Origin: JAIXUI01 sp943373175
Lineage (GTDB): Bacteria > Bacteroidota > Bacteroidia > UBA7662 > JAIXUI01
Assembly (NCBI GenBank): GCA_943373175.1
Contig: CALSBM010000006.1
Span: 1-64,000, forward strand
Reading direction: 5' to 3'
DNA: 64,000 nt
In this document: positions 1 to 7,675 of the stretch, piece after piece
How positions within the stretch are numbered: position 1 is the first letter of the stretch
Layout: each line of letters begins with the position of its first letter
Translations under genes and position numbers: made by a program
Notes under the pieces: model-generated
Databases searched by the model: none
Told to the model about the DNA's origin: nothing
What the model saw: only the letters and a program-made list of their open reading frames with translations

Positions 1-89
1 ATAGCCATTCGTCCCGCTTATACGGCATTGGTGTAAGGTCAGTTGGCGAGAAAGTGCTGTTGGTTTCAACTTGCTTCAAATTCAATTTG

Positions 90-1463
90 ATGATGAAGCG
101 ATTTCTATTGTTGATTTTGCCTGCAATGATTTTCTGTTGTTCGTCTCTGGCGCAACAGGGCAATGTCTGGATGGGCATGCGGTTTAAACCTGTTGTTGAT
201 TCGATACCTCCTGGCTTGGATACTTCAAAGGCAACCGGACTTTGGGTGTTGGAAGTGCTTGGCGGAACATCTGCCAACCTGAAACTTCTGCCAGGCGATA
301 GGCTTCTTTCATTAAACAATCAGGCGTTGAAAAGTGCTGACCAATTGCGTCAGATCCTTGCAGGTTTTTCGATTGGCAAAGTGGCAAAAGCAGAGGTGAT
401 AAGAAAGGACAAACGTGTATTTCTTCAGGGAAATGCAGCCGGCAGACCGGCTGAAACCGGCCTTCGCTCCAGTTTAGAACGCAGCACAGCACCTTACGGA
501 AATGGCCAACTTGGCGTCTTAATAAATCGTCCAAACGGCGTTTCCGGAAAAAAACCGGGACTTTTGTTCATCCCGGGGTACACGTGTACGAGCATAGAAA
601 ACCTCGATACTACCCATCCTTACCGCCGAATTATTCAGGGATTTATTGATGCCGGTTACATTGCCCTGCGCATTGAAAAGCCAGGCCTGGGCCGAAGCTC
701 TGGAACTAAAGCATGCAGCGATTGCGATTTAAAAGAAGAGATTGAGGCTTTCCGTGTTGGACTAAATCGGCTTAAAAGCCTTCCAGATGTGGACTCTAAC
801 CGGCTGTTTATCTTCGGGCATTCTATGGGCGGAATTATTGCTCCCGCCATAGCTGCTAATGCCAAAGTTGCCGGATTAATGGTGTTCGGTACAACGTCGA
901 AAAGTTGGTTTGAATATCAGTTGGAAATGAATCGCCTACAAACAATGCTTGCCAAGCCAGATCCTATGGAATTTGAGCATTACTGTAAAGAACAATCCGC
1001 TTTGGCTTACCGCTATTTCATTGGAAAAGAAGCGTTAAGCGATATGGCCCGTGACAAAAGAACCGACAGCTTATTGCGCTCAGGATGGGAATATGATGGC
1101 CAAGGCCGAATCTTCAGCAGAAATGCCGAATACTGGAGACAAATTCAGGATATGCCGTTGCTGGAGAATTGGAAAAACACCCATTCCTCTGTTTTAGTGA
1201 TGTTCGGCGAATCCGATTTCCAAGCATTTTCGCTCGCTGACCATGAGCAAATTGCTTATACCGTAAACCATTTCCGTCCTGGAACAGCCAAGGTGGTGCG
1301 ATTCAAGGAAACGGACCACTACTTTGCCCGCTCCGGAAGCATTCAACAAGCGTACGACATGTTCACTTCTAAGCAATACCAGCGTCTTTTCCAATTATTC
1401 AATCCTGAAGTAACTCAAGCAGGGGTTAGTTGGGCGAATGAACAACCCTCCTCAAAACCATAG
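90..1463 (+). CDS. Secreted PDZ-domain alpha/beta hydrolase
   Basis: Predicted exported serine hydrolase (esterase or peptidase type) of about 457 residues. I start at the ATG pair at 90/93, where a typical signal peptide ending near SSLAQ begins, rather than the upstream in-frame ATG at 54. Residues about 30-115 look like a PDZ domain (GLWVLEVLGGTSA, LLPGDRLLSLNNQ). The rest is an alpha/beta hydrolase with the nucleophile elbow GHSMGG (Ser245), a likely acid in GESDFQ (Asp376) and a likely histidine in TDHYFA (His410). Known family members cleave esters or small peptides; the substrate here cannot be read from sequence. The next gene begins within 10 bases of the stop, so the two are probably co-transcribed. 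Confidence 0.8.
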   Translation: MMKRFLLLILPAMIFCCSSLAQQGNVWMGMRFKPVVDSIPPGLDTSKATGLWVLEVLGGTSANLKLLPGDRLLSLNNQALKSADQLRQILAGFSIGKVAKAEVIRKDKRVFLQGNAAGRPAETGLRSSLERSTAPYGNGQLGVLINRPNGVSGKKPGLLFIPGYTCTSIENLDTTHPYRRIIQGFIDAGYIALRIEKPGLGRSSGTKACSDCDLKEEIEAFRVGLNRLKSLPDVDSNRLFIFGHSMGGIIAPAIAANAKVAGLMVFGTTSKSWFEYQLEMNRLQTMLAKPDPMEFEHYCKEQSALAYRYFIGKEALSDMARDKRTDSLLRSGWEYDGQGRIFSRNAEYWRQIQDMPLLENWKNTHSSVLVMFGESDFQAFSLADHEQIAYTVNHFRPGTAKVVRFKETDHYFARSGSIQQAYDMFTSKQYQRLFQLFNPEVTQAGVSWANEQPSSKP

Positions 1464-1470
1464 TTCTTTC

Positions 1471-2577
1471 ATGAAACACCTTTCTACCTTTTTCGGCGTG
1501 CTTGCTTTCCTAATTGGTTGCACCAACACCAGCGCTCAACAAACCGACAGCTTACCGGAACCTTGGGAAATTATGAAAACGGAGCAATACCCTGGAAAAC
1601 AGGACGACATCTGTTTCGTGGATAGCCGCAATGGCTGGTACATCAATGGCCATGGCCGCATTTATCGGTCTCGCGATGGTGGCAACAGTTGGACAAAATC
1701 TTTCGAGAAACAAGGCACTTTCTTTCGCTGTGTCGCTTTCCTCGATACGCTTAACGGCTTTGCAGGAACAGTTGGAACAGACTACTTCCCCAACGTCACC
1801 GATACCATTCCACTTTACCGCACCCGCAATGGCGGAATTAGTTGGGAGCCTGTTGCTTATAACGGCCCTTACGTGAAGGGGTTATGTGCCATTGATGTGG
1901 TGAAAGAACCTTTTATCAATCACGGTCAGACTGGCTATCGCTACCACTTATTTGCCGTTGGCAGGGTGGGCAGTCCTGCAATGATGATGGTTTCTCACGA
2001 CAATGGCGACCGATGGAACTCTTGGTCTATGGGCGACTACGGACAAATGCTGTTCGATATAAAAATGTTTAATCTGAAAGAAGGCATAGCCTGTTCGGGA
2101 ACCAGTGGAAATGTCGCTGAATCGAAGGCGCTTGTGTTGAGAACTGCCAATGGTGGAAAAAGTTGGAAGAAGGCTTACGAAGGTAAACGCACTTTTGAGC
2201 TTACCTGGAAAGCATCGTTCCCCAGCAGGAATGTAGGTTATGTGACCATTCAGTCATACAATCAGGATTCTACCCAAAAAACGCAGCGCATTCTGAAGAC
2301 TATCAATGGGGGAAAGAGTTGGAAGGAGTTAGTGCTAACAGAAAACTTCCGTGCTCGTTCGTTTGGCGTTGGCTTTATCAACAACAACCTTGGCTATGTA
2401 GGTACGATGGCCGGTGGATTTGAAACACAGAATGGTGGCCAAACTTGGAGGAAGGTGAAAATGGGAACAGCTTGTAATAAAATCCGGTTTTATAATTTCG
2501 ATAATCAATTGCAAGGTTATGGCATTGGTGTTTCTGTGATTCGCTATCGGGGAGTTTTAGAAAAAGAAAAGTGGTAA
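1471..2577 (+). CDS. YCF48/BNR-like beta-propeller lipoprotein
   Basis: Predicted lipoprotein of about 368 residues. The start at 1471 gives a clean lipoprotein signal (MKHLSTFFGVLAFLIGC, Cys at the end of the lipobox). An in-frame ATG at 1438 overlaps the upstream gene and would add 11 residues ahead of it. The body carries repeated blades of the type RSRDGGNSWTK, RTRNGGISWEP, RTANGGKSWKK, KTINGGKSWKE and TQNGGQTWRK. These are the Asp-box/BNR-like turns seen in YCF48 and sialidase-like propellers. Such folds usually serve as binding or assembly scaffolds; none of the repeats shows an obvious enzyme active site. It probably shares a transcript with the PDZ hydrolase upstream. Confidence 0.75.
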   Translation: MKHLSTFFGVLAFLIGCTNTSAQQTDSLPEPWEIMKTEQYPGKQDDICFVDSRNGWYINGHGRIYRSRDGGNSWTKSFEKQGTFFRCVAFLDTLNGFAGTVGTDYFPNVTDTIPLYRTRNGGISWEPVAYNGPYVKGLCAIDVVKEPFINHGQTGYRYHLFAVGRVGSPAMMMVSHDNGDRWNSWSMGDYGQMLFDIKMFNLKEGIACSGTSGNVAESKALVLRTANGGKSWKKAYEGKRTFELTWKASFPSRNVGYVTIQSYNQDSTQKTQRILKTINGGKSWKELVLTENFRARSFGVGFINNNLGYVGTMAGGFETQNGGQTWRKVKMGTACNKIRFYNFDNQLQGYGIGVSVIRYRGVLEKEKW

Positions 2578-2611
2578 AATCTACAAGAATTTGCGGTTAA
2601 TTGGATGAAGG

Positions 2612-2647
2612 TTTCAACCTTGATTGGCTTTTCAATCAAGGTTGAAA
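2612..2647. repeat. Perfect 15-bp inverted repeat (hairpin)
   Basis: TTTCAACCTTGATTG (2612-2626) pairs exactly with 2633-2647 around a 6-base loop. No T-run follows on either strand, so it is not a classical intrinsic terminator. Its position 35 bases past the stop of the beta-propeller gene still allows a role in mRNA 3'-end formation or stability. Confidence 0.75.
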
Positions 2648-2991
2648 ATTCGTTATGCAACGTGGCTAATAGTCTGTTCCCTGAACCGGTTGAGCTTCAA
2701 TTAAAGTGTTGAAAAACACTCCTAATACTAATCGATGTCGGGTTAAATTATCAAATGCCTCAAAGTATGGCAAGCGGTTTCAAGGATAAAATGGATTGGT
2801 TGAAGGGTGTTGAAAAATAACGCTGTAAACCCGATTCAACAAGCTGGCTTCAATAGTAAGCTAAATCGCATCCCTTCGGCATAAAAGTGTTTTCAGAAAA
2901 CCAATCTCCCTCCTGTTGGGTAGAAACGAAATGGGTTAAAGATCTATTATAGTCCCTTCTTCCCACGGGTTCGGTTCTGCATTTTTTTGCG

Positions 2992-2999
2992 CATTTTTG
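2992..2999 (+). promoter_or_regulatory. -7-like element CATTTTTG before ricT
   Basis: CATTTTTG matches the Bacteroidota -7 consensus TAnnTTTG at all but the first position. It lies 27 bases before the ricT start codon, which predicts a short leader. A -33 element is not clear. Confidence 0.4.
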
Positions 3000-3026
3000 C
3001 AGTAAACCAAAACAGGAATATTACTT

Positions 3027-4799
3027 ATGGGATGTGGAAGCTGTGGAAGCGGAGGCTGTTCGCCTGCCGGCTGCGGAGACCAAGGCCATTGTAGTTCCGG
3101 AGGTTGCAACAGACTGAATGTATATGACTGGCTCTCGGGTATGACAATACCCGGTGAACAGCCGGCTTTCAATATTGTAGAGCTTCGTTTTAAGGGTACC
3201 CGAAAGGAGTTTTACCGTAATGAAGATGGGCTTGATTTGTTCAATAATGAGTACATTATTCTGGAGGCAGGAAACTCCGGCTACGATATTGGCCAGGTAT
3301 CGGTGAAAGGCGAGCTGGTTCGCCTTCAACTCAAGAAAAAAGGAATTCATGAGGACGACGCAAGCTTCAAGCGTATCCTCCGTAAAGCAAGTCAAGAGGA
3401 ACTCGACAAATACTTCGCGTTTAAAGAGAAAGAACCGGAAGTAATTTACAAAAGCCGCGAACTCATACAAGAGCAGAAACTAGATATGAAGCTCAGCGAT
3501 GTGGAGTATCAGGCCGATGGTGGAAAAATTATTTTCTTTTACACTGCTGAAGACCGAGTTGATTTCCGAGAACTCATTAAAGTGCTTGCTGAAACATTCA
3601 AAACTCGGATCGAAATGCGGCAGATTGGAGCACGACAGGAAGCTGGCCGTATTGGCGGTATCGGCACTTGCGGACGCGAACTGTGCTGCTCTACTTGGCT
3701 GACAGACTTCAAGTCGGTGACAACTTCTGCGGCTCGTTACCAAAATCTATCTCTCAATCCCCTTAAGTTAGCAGGGCAATGTGGCCGTCTCAAGTGCTGC
3801 CTCAATTACGAACTCGATACTTACCTCGACGCGCTCAAGGATTTACCTACCGATTGTAAATACCTGATGATTCAAACCGGCAAGTTGGAATTAGTCAAGA
3901 CCGACATCTTCCGCCGAATTTTGTATTTCAATCCTGTAAGTCCGGGCGACAATACCATGATTCCTTTGTCTCCAGAGCGAGTACGAGAAATCAAAGCCAT
4001 GAACGATGCTGGTATCAATCCTGAAAAAGCCGAAGACGAGTACCTGTTGTTGGCATTAAGCGAAGAAGAGGAGGAAGAAGAAGAGCCTGAATTCGAAGCA
4101 GTTATTGAGGGTGACCTAAACCGTTTCGACAACAAGAAGAAAAAGAAGAAGAAGAAAAAACCGGGGGATAGCACTTCTTCGCCTTCGGGTGTGAAAGCCA
4201 ATCCTCAGCTTACAGAAGTAAGCCGTCCAATAACACCTCCCGCTCAAACAACGAAAGATTCTCGTCAGAGCCAGGGTTCACCTCCCCCAAGAAGACAGGA
4301 AGACAGCAGGAATCAAGAACGCCGAGATGCTGGCCAACGACCACCTTTTGGTGAACGTAAGGATGGACTAAAGTCTCCACAGCCACCACAAAGCGATCGA
4401 AAAGAAGGTTTCAAGCCTCAACAACCGCAAGATCGCCGAGATGAGCAGCGCGGTCAGCAACAAGGAGAGCGCAGAGAAGGAAGCAAGCCGCCTCAACAAC
4501 CGCAAGGCGAACGAAAAGAAGGCTTCAAACCTCAGCAACCACAAGATCGAAGAAATGAGCAGCGCGGTCGGCAACAAGGAGAGCGCAGAGAAGGAAATAA
4601 GCCGCCTCAACAGCCACAAGGCGAGCGAAAAGAAGGTTTCAAGCCTCGGCAAGAGCCACCACGAAATTCTGGAAGTTCCTCCCCTTCGACTCCCGAAAAT
4701 GGACAGCAGAATGCCGACAAAGGCAATGCTAATCGACACCTCCGCGATAATCGCAGAGACCAAAAGCCACGGGATGATAAAGATTCCAATGCGTCGTAG
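3027..4799 (+). CDS. ricT: RicT/YaaT-type PSP1-domain protein
   Basis: PSP1-domain protein of 590 residues. In Bacillus the homologue RicT (YaaT) belongs to the Fe-S RicAFT complex that affects RNA processing; the role in Bacteroidota is not settled. The N-terminus is Cys-rich (Cys3, 6, 11, 16, 22, 27), as in other Bacteroidota members I recall. The PSP1 core carries the family motifs GTCGRELCCSTW (Cys215, 220, 221) and GQCGRLKCCLNYE (Cys252, 257, 258), likely cluster ligands. The C-terminal third is low complexity: an acidic Glu run, a nine-Lys run, then Gln/Arg/Pro-rich repeats with a 38-residue period. The gene overlaps gldH by 11 bases, a pairing common in this phylum. Confidence 0.88.
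   Translation: MGCGSCGSGGCSPAGCGDQGHCSSGGCNRLNVYDWLSGMTIPGEQPAFNIVELRFKGTRKEFYRNEDGLDLFNNEYIILEAGNSGYDIGQVSVKGELVRLQLKKKGIHEDDASFKRILRKASQEELDKYFAFKEKEPEVIYKSRELIQEQKLDMKLSDVEYQADGGKIIFFYTAEDRVDFRELIKVLAETFKTRIEMRQIGARQEAGRIGGIGTCGRELCCSTWLTDFKSVTTSAARYQNLSLNPLKLAGQCGRLKCCLNYELDTYLDALKDLPTDCKYLMIQTGKLELVKTDIFRRILYFNPVSPGDNTMIPLSPERVREIKAMNDAGINPEKAEDEYLLLALSEEEEEEEEPEFEAVIEGDLNRFDNKKKKKKKKKPGDSTSSPSGVKANPQLTEVSRPITPPAQTTKDSRQSQGSPPPRRQEDSRNQERRDAGQRPPFGERKDGLKSPQPPQSDRKEGFKPQQPQDRRDEQRGQQQGERREGSKPPQQPQGERKEGFKPQQPQDRRNEQRGRQQGERREGNKPPQQPQGERKEGFKPRQEPPRNSGSSSPSTPENGQQNADKGNANRHLRDNRRDQKPRDDKDSNAS
4383..4653 (+). repeat. 114-nt tandem repeat inside ricT
   Basis: The sequence around ATGAGCAGCGCGG at 4441 recurs at 4555 with few changes, giving a 114-nt (38-codon) period and a little over two copies. 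It encodes Gln/Arg/Pro/Glu-rich repeats such as QQQGERREG and QGERKEGFKP. Near-identity at DNA level suggests recent duplication and possible length variation between strains. Confidence 0.8.
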
Positions 4800-5271
4800 A
4801 TTAAGTAGTATTTATGTTGGGATAGTTTTCTGTTGCCTCCTTTTAGAAGGGTGCAACAGAAATCCCCTGCAGCTTGCTCAGGTTTTTGACAGCACAGAGG
4901 ATGGTTCCTGGAGCTGGAATCAGGCTATCAGCCAGACATTTGAAGTCAAAGAAGCGGGCGCGAAGGCTAAAGTAACCTTGCAAATTCGTCATGGAAACCG
5001 CTATGCGTATGAAAACCTCTATGTTTTATTGAAGTTGAAACAACCAGACGGAAAGGTGCTATCCCTGCGAGCGAGCCTTCAATTGGCGGACGATAATGGT
5101 CAATGGTTGGGTAAAAGCGTAGGCGGCACTTTCGCTTACCGAACTACCTTAAACCCGGTATGGGTTTTCCAAAAGCCCGGCACTTACTCTTTGAGCTTAG
5201 ACCAAAACATGCGGGATAACCCCTTGTTAGGCGTTGAAGATGCCGGCTTTGAGGTTGTTCTAGTGAAATAA
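4789..5271 (+). CDS. gldH: Gliding motility lipoprotein GldH
   Basis: Predicted lipoprotein of 160 residues. The start at 4789 gives MRRRLSS followed by a hydrophobic segment and lipobox LEGC; an in-frame ATG at 4774 is also possible. The open frame extends upstream through the ricT repeats, but that part is low complexity and out of frame with real coding. The body (VFDSTEDGSWSWNQ near the N-terminus, WVFQKPGTYSLSLDQNMR near the C-terminus) matches my memory of GldH, a lipoprotein needed for gliding and linked to the Gld/T9SS machinery. Its overlap with the PSP1 gene is the expected neighbourhood. With the T9SS cargo genes elsewhere in the window it supports a working T9SS, though not necessarily gliding. 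Confidence 0.82.
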   Translation: MRRRLSSIYVGIVFCCLLLEGCNRNPLQLAQVFDSTEDGSWSWNQAISQTFEVKEAGAKAKVTLQIRHGNRYAYENLYVLLKLKQPDGKVLSLRASLQLADDNGQWLGKSVGGTFAYRTTLNPVWVFQKPGTYSLSLDQNMRDNPLLGVEDAGFEVVLVK

Positions 5272-5639
5272 AAAAACGAAATGCTGGAAAATCAAGCAAT
5301 GTGGTTTTCGATTAACGTACATCGCAAACTCCTGGGAGCAAAAGGGAGTTTTTTCCTTCAAACTTGCGAAGATATCAATGTTATTAAAGGACAAGAAGGT
5401 TATTAAAACGTTTCTCTTTAGGAATAGCTACCATCCAACACAAGTTTGTTTTTCATCCTTTTCAACTCTTTGTTTTCATGGCAACGCTTTATGCACTTAC
5501 TATCACAAAGTGCATAAAGCCCTGTTAGGAAAGTTAATATTCATTTCCGCAATTGTTCCAAAACTCGTGTTTCATTTTCCGAAACAGAATTCATGTTACC
5601 AATCGCTTCTTCTTTCTTCTATGTTAATTCTCTTAGTCT
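5272..5639. other. Intergenic stretch with hairpin
   Basis: About 370 bases. An open frame from 5378 to 5668 has no signal, motif or plausible composition and I do not call it. The main feature is a perfect 13-bp inverted repeat at 5486-5520. Confidence 0.55.
5486..5520. repeat. Perfect 13-bp inverted repeat (hairpin)
   Basis: GCTTTATGCACTT (5486-5498) pairs exactly with 5508-5520 around a 9-base loop. No T-run follows. It sits about 120 bases before the DUF4256 start, so it could be an operator or a structured leader. Confidence 0.7.
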
Positions 5640-6203
5640 ATGGCAACTTCTTTCAATTCTTTAACTGAACTTTTTGCGATAGTAGAAGCGCGATTTTTGA
5701 AGTATCCGAATCGCCACCTCGGGTTAACTTGGATTAGCGTGAAAGCACTACTGGACAAACAACCCAATTTACTATCATGCTTACTCCAGATGGAGCAAAC
5801 CGGTGGGATGCCAGATGTGTTCCTACTTCCCAACCACCCCGGATATGCCTGTTGGATCGACAGTTCGCCGGAAAGCCCCAGTGGTCGTCGAAGTTTATGT
5901 TATGACCAAGAGGCTCGCCTTAAAAGAAAAGAGTTCACACCTGAAGGAAGTGCAGTTGAAATGGCTACTGATATGGGTGTGCGATTACTGGATGAATCAG
6001 AATACTTGGCATTGCAGCACTATGAAGCGTTCGATCAGAAAACATCCTCTTGGTTGCATACACCAGCAGAATTACGCTCGAAAGGAGGCGCACTATTTGG
6101 CGATTTACGTTATAATAGAACGTTTATTTATCACAACGGCGTTCAATCCTACTATGCCTCCAGAGGATTTCGCGGCATTTTGCTCATGAAACTGGATTCA
6201 TAG
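5640..6203 (+). CDS. DUF4256 family protein
   Basis: Cytoplasmic protein of 187 residues that I recognise as DUF4256 from its conserved blocks: EQTGGMPDV, SPESPSGRRSLCYD, DMGVRLLDESEYLALQ, FDQKTSSWLHTP, ALFGDLRYNRTF and YHNGVQSYYASRGFRG. No signal peptide or membrane segment. Length matches the family. The biochemical role of DUF4256 is not known to me. It stands alone, with long non-coding stretches on both sides, so it is probably monocistronic. Confidence 0.85.
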   Translation: MATSFNSLTELFAIVEARFLKYPNRHLGLTWISVKALLDKQPNLLSCLLQMEQTGGMPDVFLLPNHPGYACWIDSSPESPSGRRSLCYDQEARLKRKEFTPEGSAVEMATDMGVRLLDESEYLALQHYEAFDQKTSSWLHTPAELRSKGGALFGDLRYNRTFIYHNGVQSYYASRGFRGILLMKLDS

Positions 6204-6692
6204 AAACTAACAAAAGATAATCGAGTAATTCACGAACTTGCTGATTTTGTGACACACAAAACCAAACCTGTGGCAAAGGTAAAAAAGTATTAATAAAACG
6301 AATATGCACTATCGTAAAAAGCTATTCAATGGCAACGTTCCTAGCTTTTTTTCATGGCACTTTTCCCGCTGATTCATACGTTGATTTGTGCTGATCTGCG
6401 TTGGAAACTACCCTAACAACCATCTTGAAATTTGCGTCAATCCGCGGGAAACTTGTCAATCTAAAGGGCTTATACGATTGTGGATATTCATTTACTTAAA
6501 CGCGGTTTGGTAAGCGTGGCAGTACCGTGCTTCGCAAATACTTTTGAGGTTAATCAACCATTGATTTTTCGCATAGTTTTTCTCGGTTTTAAGGCCAACT
6601 TATCCTAATTGTAGGACAGCAGTAATTGTATCACTTCGATTACGCTGCCCTCTACCCTTTTCACGACAAGATTATCCCTTACCTTTGGGGCA
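6204..6692. other. Intergenic stretch with degenerate repeat pair
   Basis: About 490 bases without a gene. Two related segments, near 6385-6407 (TTTGTGCTGATCTGCG...GGAAA) and 6431-6451 (TTTGCGTCAATCCGCGGGAAA), look like decayed copies of one short repeat. The promoter of the next gene lies at the end. Confidence 0.45.
6680..6687 (+). promoter_or_regulatory. -7 element TACCTTTG before polyprenyl synthase
   Basis: TACCTTTG is an exact match to TAnnTTTG. It ends 5 bases before the TTG start at 6693, implying a leaderless or nearly leaderless mRNA. T-rich sequence near 6658 could be a weak -33 region. Confidence 0.55.
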
Positions 6693-7664
6693 TTGAAAAC
6701 CCTCGATGAAATCAAGGCTCCGGTAGCGGCAGAAATGGAGGCTTTTGAGCACCACTTCCGTGAGTCAATGCGTTCACGAGTAGCCCTGCTCGATAAGATT
6801 ACCCATTATATTGTTAAACGTAAAGGCAAACAGATTCGGCCCATGTTCGTTTTTCTGTGTGCTAAAGCCTGTGGGAACTTCACCGAAGCCACTCATAATG
6901 GCGCTGCGCTGGTTGAACTGCTGCATACCGCTACTCTTGTTCACGATGATGTGGTCGATGACGCTTGGCAAAGACGAGGCTTCTTCTCTATCAATGCTCT
7001 GTGGAAAAACAAAATTGCAGTTCTTGTAGGAGATTATCTATTGTCGCGAGGGCTTTTACTATCGCTCGACCAAAAACAGTATCGCCTGCTTCAACTCGTT
7101 AGTGATGCAGTTCGTAAAATGAGCGAAGGAGAGCTGTTGCAAATTGAAAAAGCCCGCCGCCTCGACATCACCGAAGAGGTTTATTTCGAAATCATTCGCA
7201 ATAAAACAGCTAGTTTGATTGCTTCCTGTTGCGCGGTTGGAGCAGCCTCTTCTGGTGCTGATGAAGATAGAATAGAGATTATGCGAGCTTTTGGAGAAAA
7301 CGTTGGCATTGCATTTCAAATCAAAGACGATTTGCTAGACTTTGGCGACTCTGATACCGGAAAAGCAAAAGGGGGTGATATTAAGGAACGCAAACTTACC
7401 TTGCCCCTGATTTATGCGCTGCAGAATGCATCTTCATCGGAACGAAGACAGGTTAAATCCCTCATTCGCTCCGGTTCCGATAAGCCTGCAGTAGTGGAAG
7501 AAGTTATTCGGTATATCTACCAAAGTGGAGGCATTTCCTACGCCCGAAAAGCTATGGAACTACGTGTTACAGAAGCCTTAGCCTTACTCGATCAACTTCC
7601 TGCATCGGATAGCCGCGAGTCTCTGCGTGCGTTAGTGCATTTTACCATCAACCGTACAGCCTAA
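6693..7664 (+). CDS. Polyprenyl diphosphate synthase (IspB-like)
   Basis: Trans-isoprenyl diphosphate synthase of 323 residues, condensing isopentenyl diphosphate units to make the long prenyl chain of menaquinone. Both Asp-rich motifs are intact: HDDVVDD (Asp85, 86, 89) and KDDLLDFGD (Asp212, 213, 216), with GKQIRP near residue 45. The start is TTG at 6693. It restores the N-terminus I expect for Bacteroidota homologues (IKAPVAAEMEAFEHHFRESM); the first in-frame ATG at 6735 would cut into it. The menA gene at 22.5 kb would use the product. Chain length cannot be read with certainty. An M23 peptidase gene follows after 11 bases. Confidence 0.88.
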   Translation: MKTLDEIKAPVAAEMEAFEHHFRESMRSRVALLDKITHYIVKRKGKQIRPMFVFLCAKACGNFTEATHNGAALVELLHTATLVHDDVVDDAWQRRGFFSINALWKNKIAVLVGDYLLSRGLLLSLDQKQYRLLQLVSDAVRKMSEGELLQIEKARRLDITEEVYFEIIRNKTASLIASCCAVGAASSGADEDRIEIMRAFGENVGIAFQIKDDLLDFGDSDTGKAKGGDIKERKLTLPLIYALQNASSSERRQVKSLIRSGSDKPAVVEEVIRYIYQSGGISYARKAMELRVTEALALLDQLPASDSRESLRALVHFTINRTA

Positions 7665-7675
7665 TAACAGATTAA

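Larger units (their letters stand above)
2578..3026. other. Intergenic stretch with hairpin and ricT promoter
   Basis: About 450 bases with no convincing gene. It holds a perfect 15-bp inverted repeat at 2612-2647 and, close to the downstream gene, a -7-like element. The remainder is featureless to the eye. Confidence 0.6.

Noticed and set aside
4368..4763. Minus-strand open frame across the ricT repeats
   Set aside because: It arises from low-complexity coding DNA on the other strand and has only Leu/Ser/Arg-rich sequence without a motif.
4441..4788. Open frame upstream of the gldH start that would give a 276-residue protein
   Set aside because: It is an alternative frame of the ricT repeat region. 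The signal peptide and lipobox of GldH begin at 4789, and nothing upstream looks like coding sequence.
5378..5668. 96-residue open frame before the DUF4256 gene
   Set aside because: Composition is unlike a gene, it contains the hairpin at 5486-5520 and it overlaps the start of a well-supported gene.
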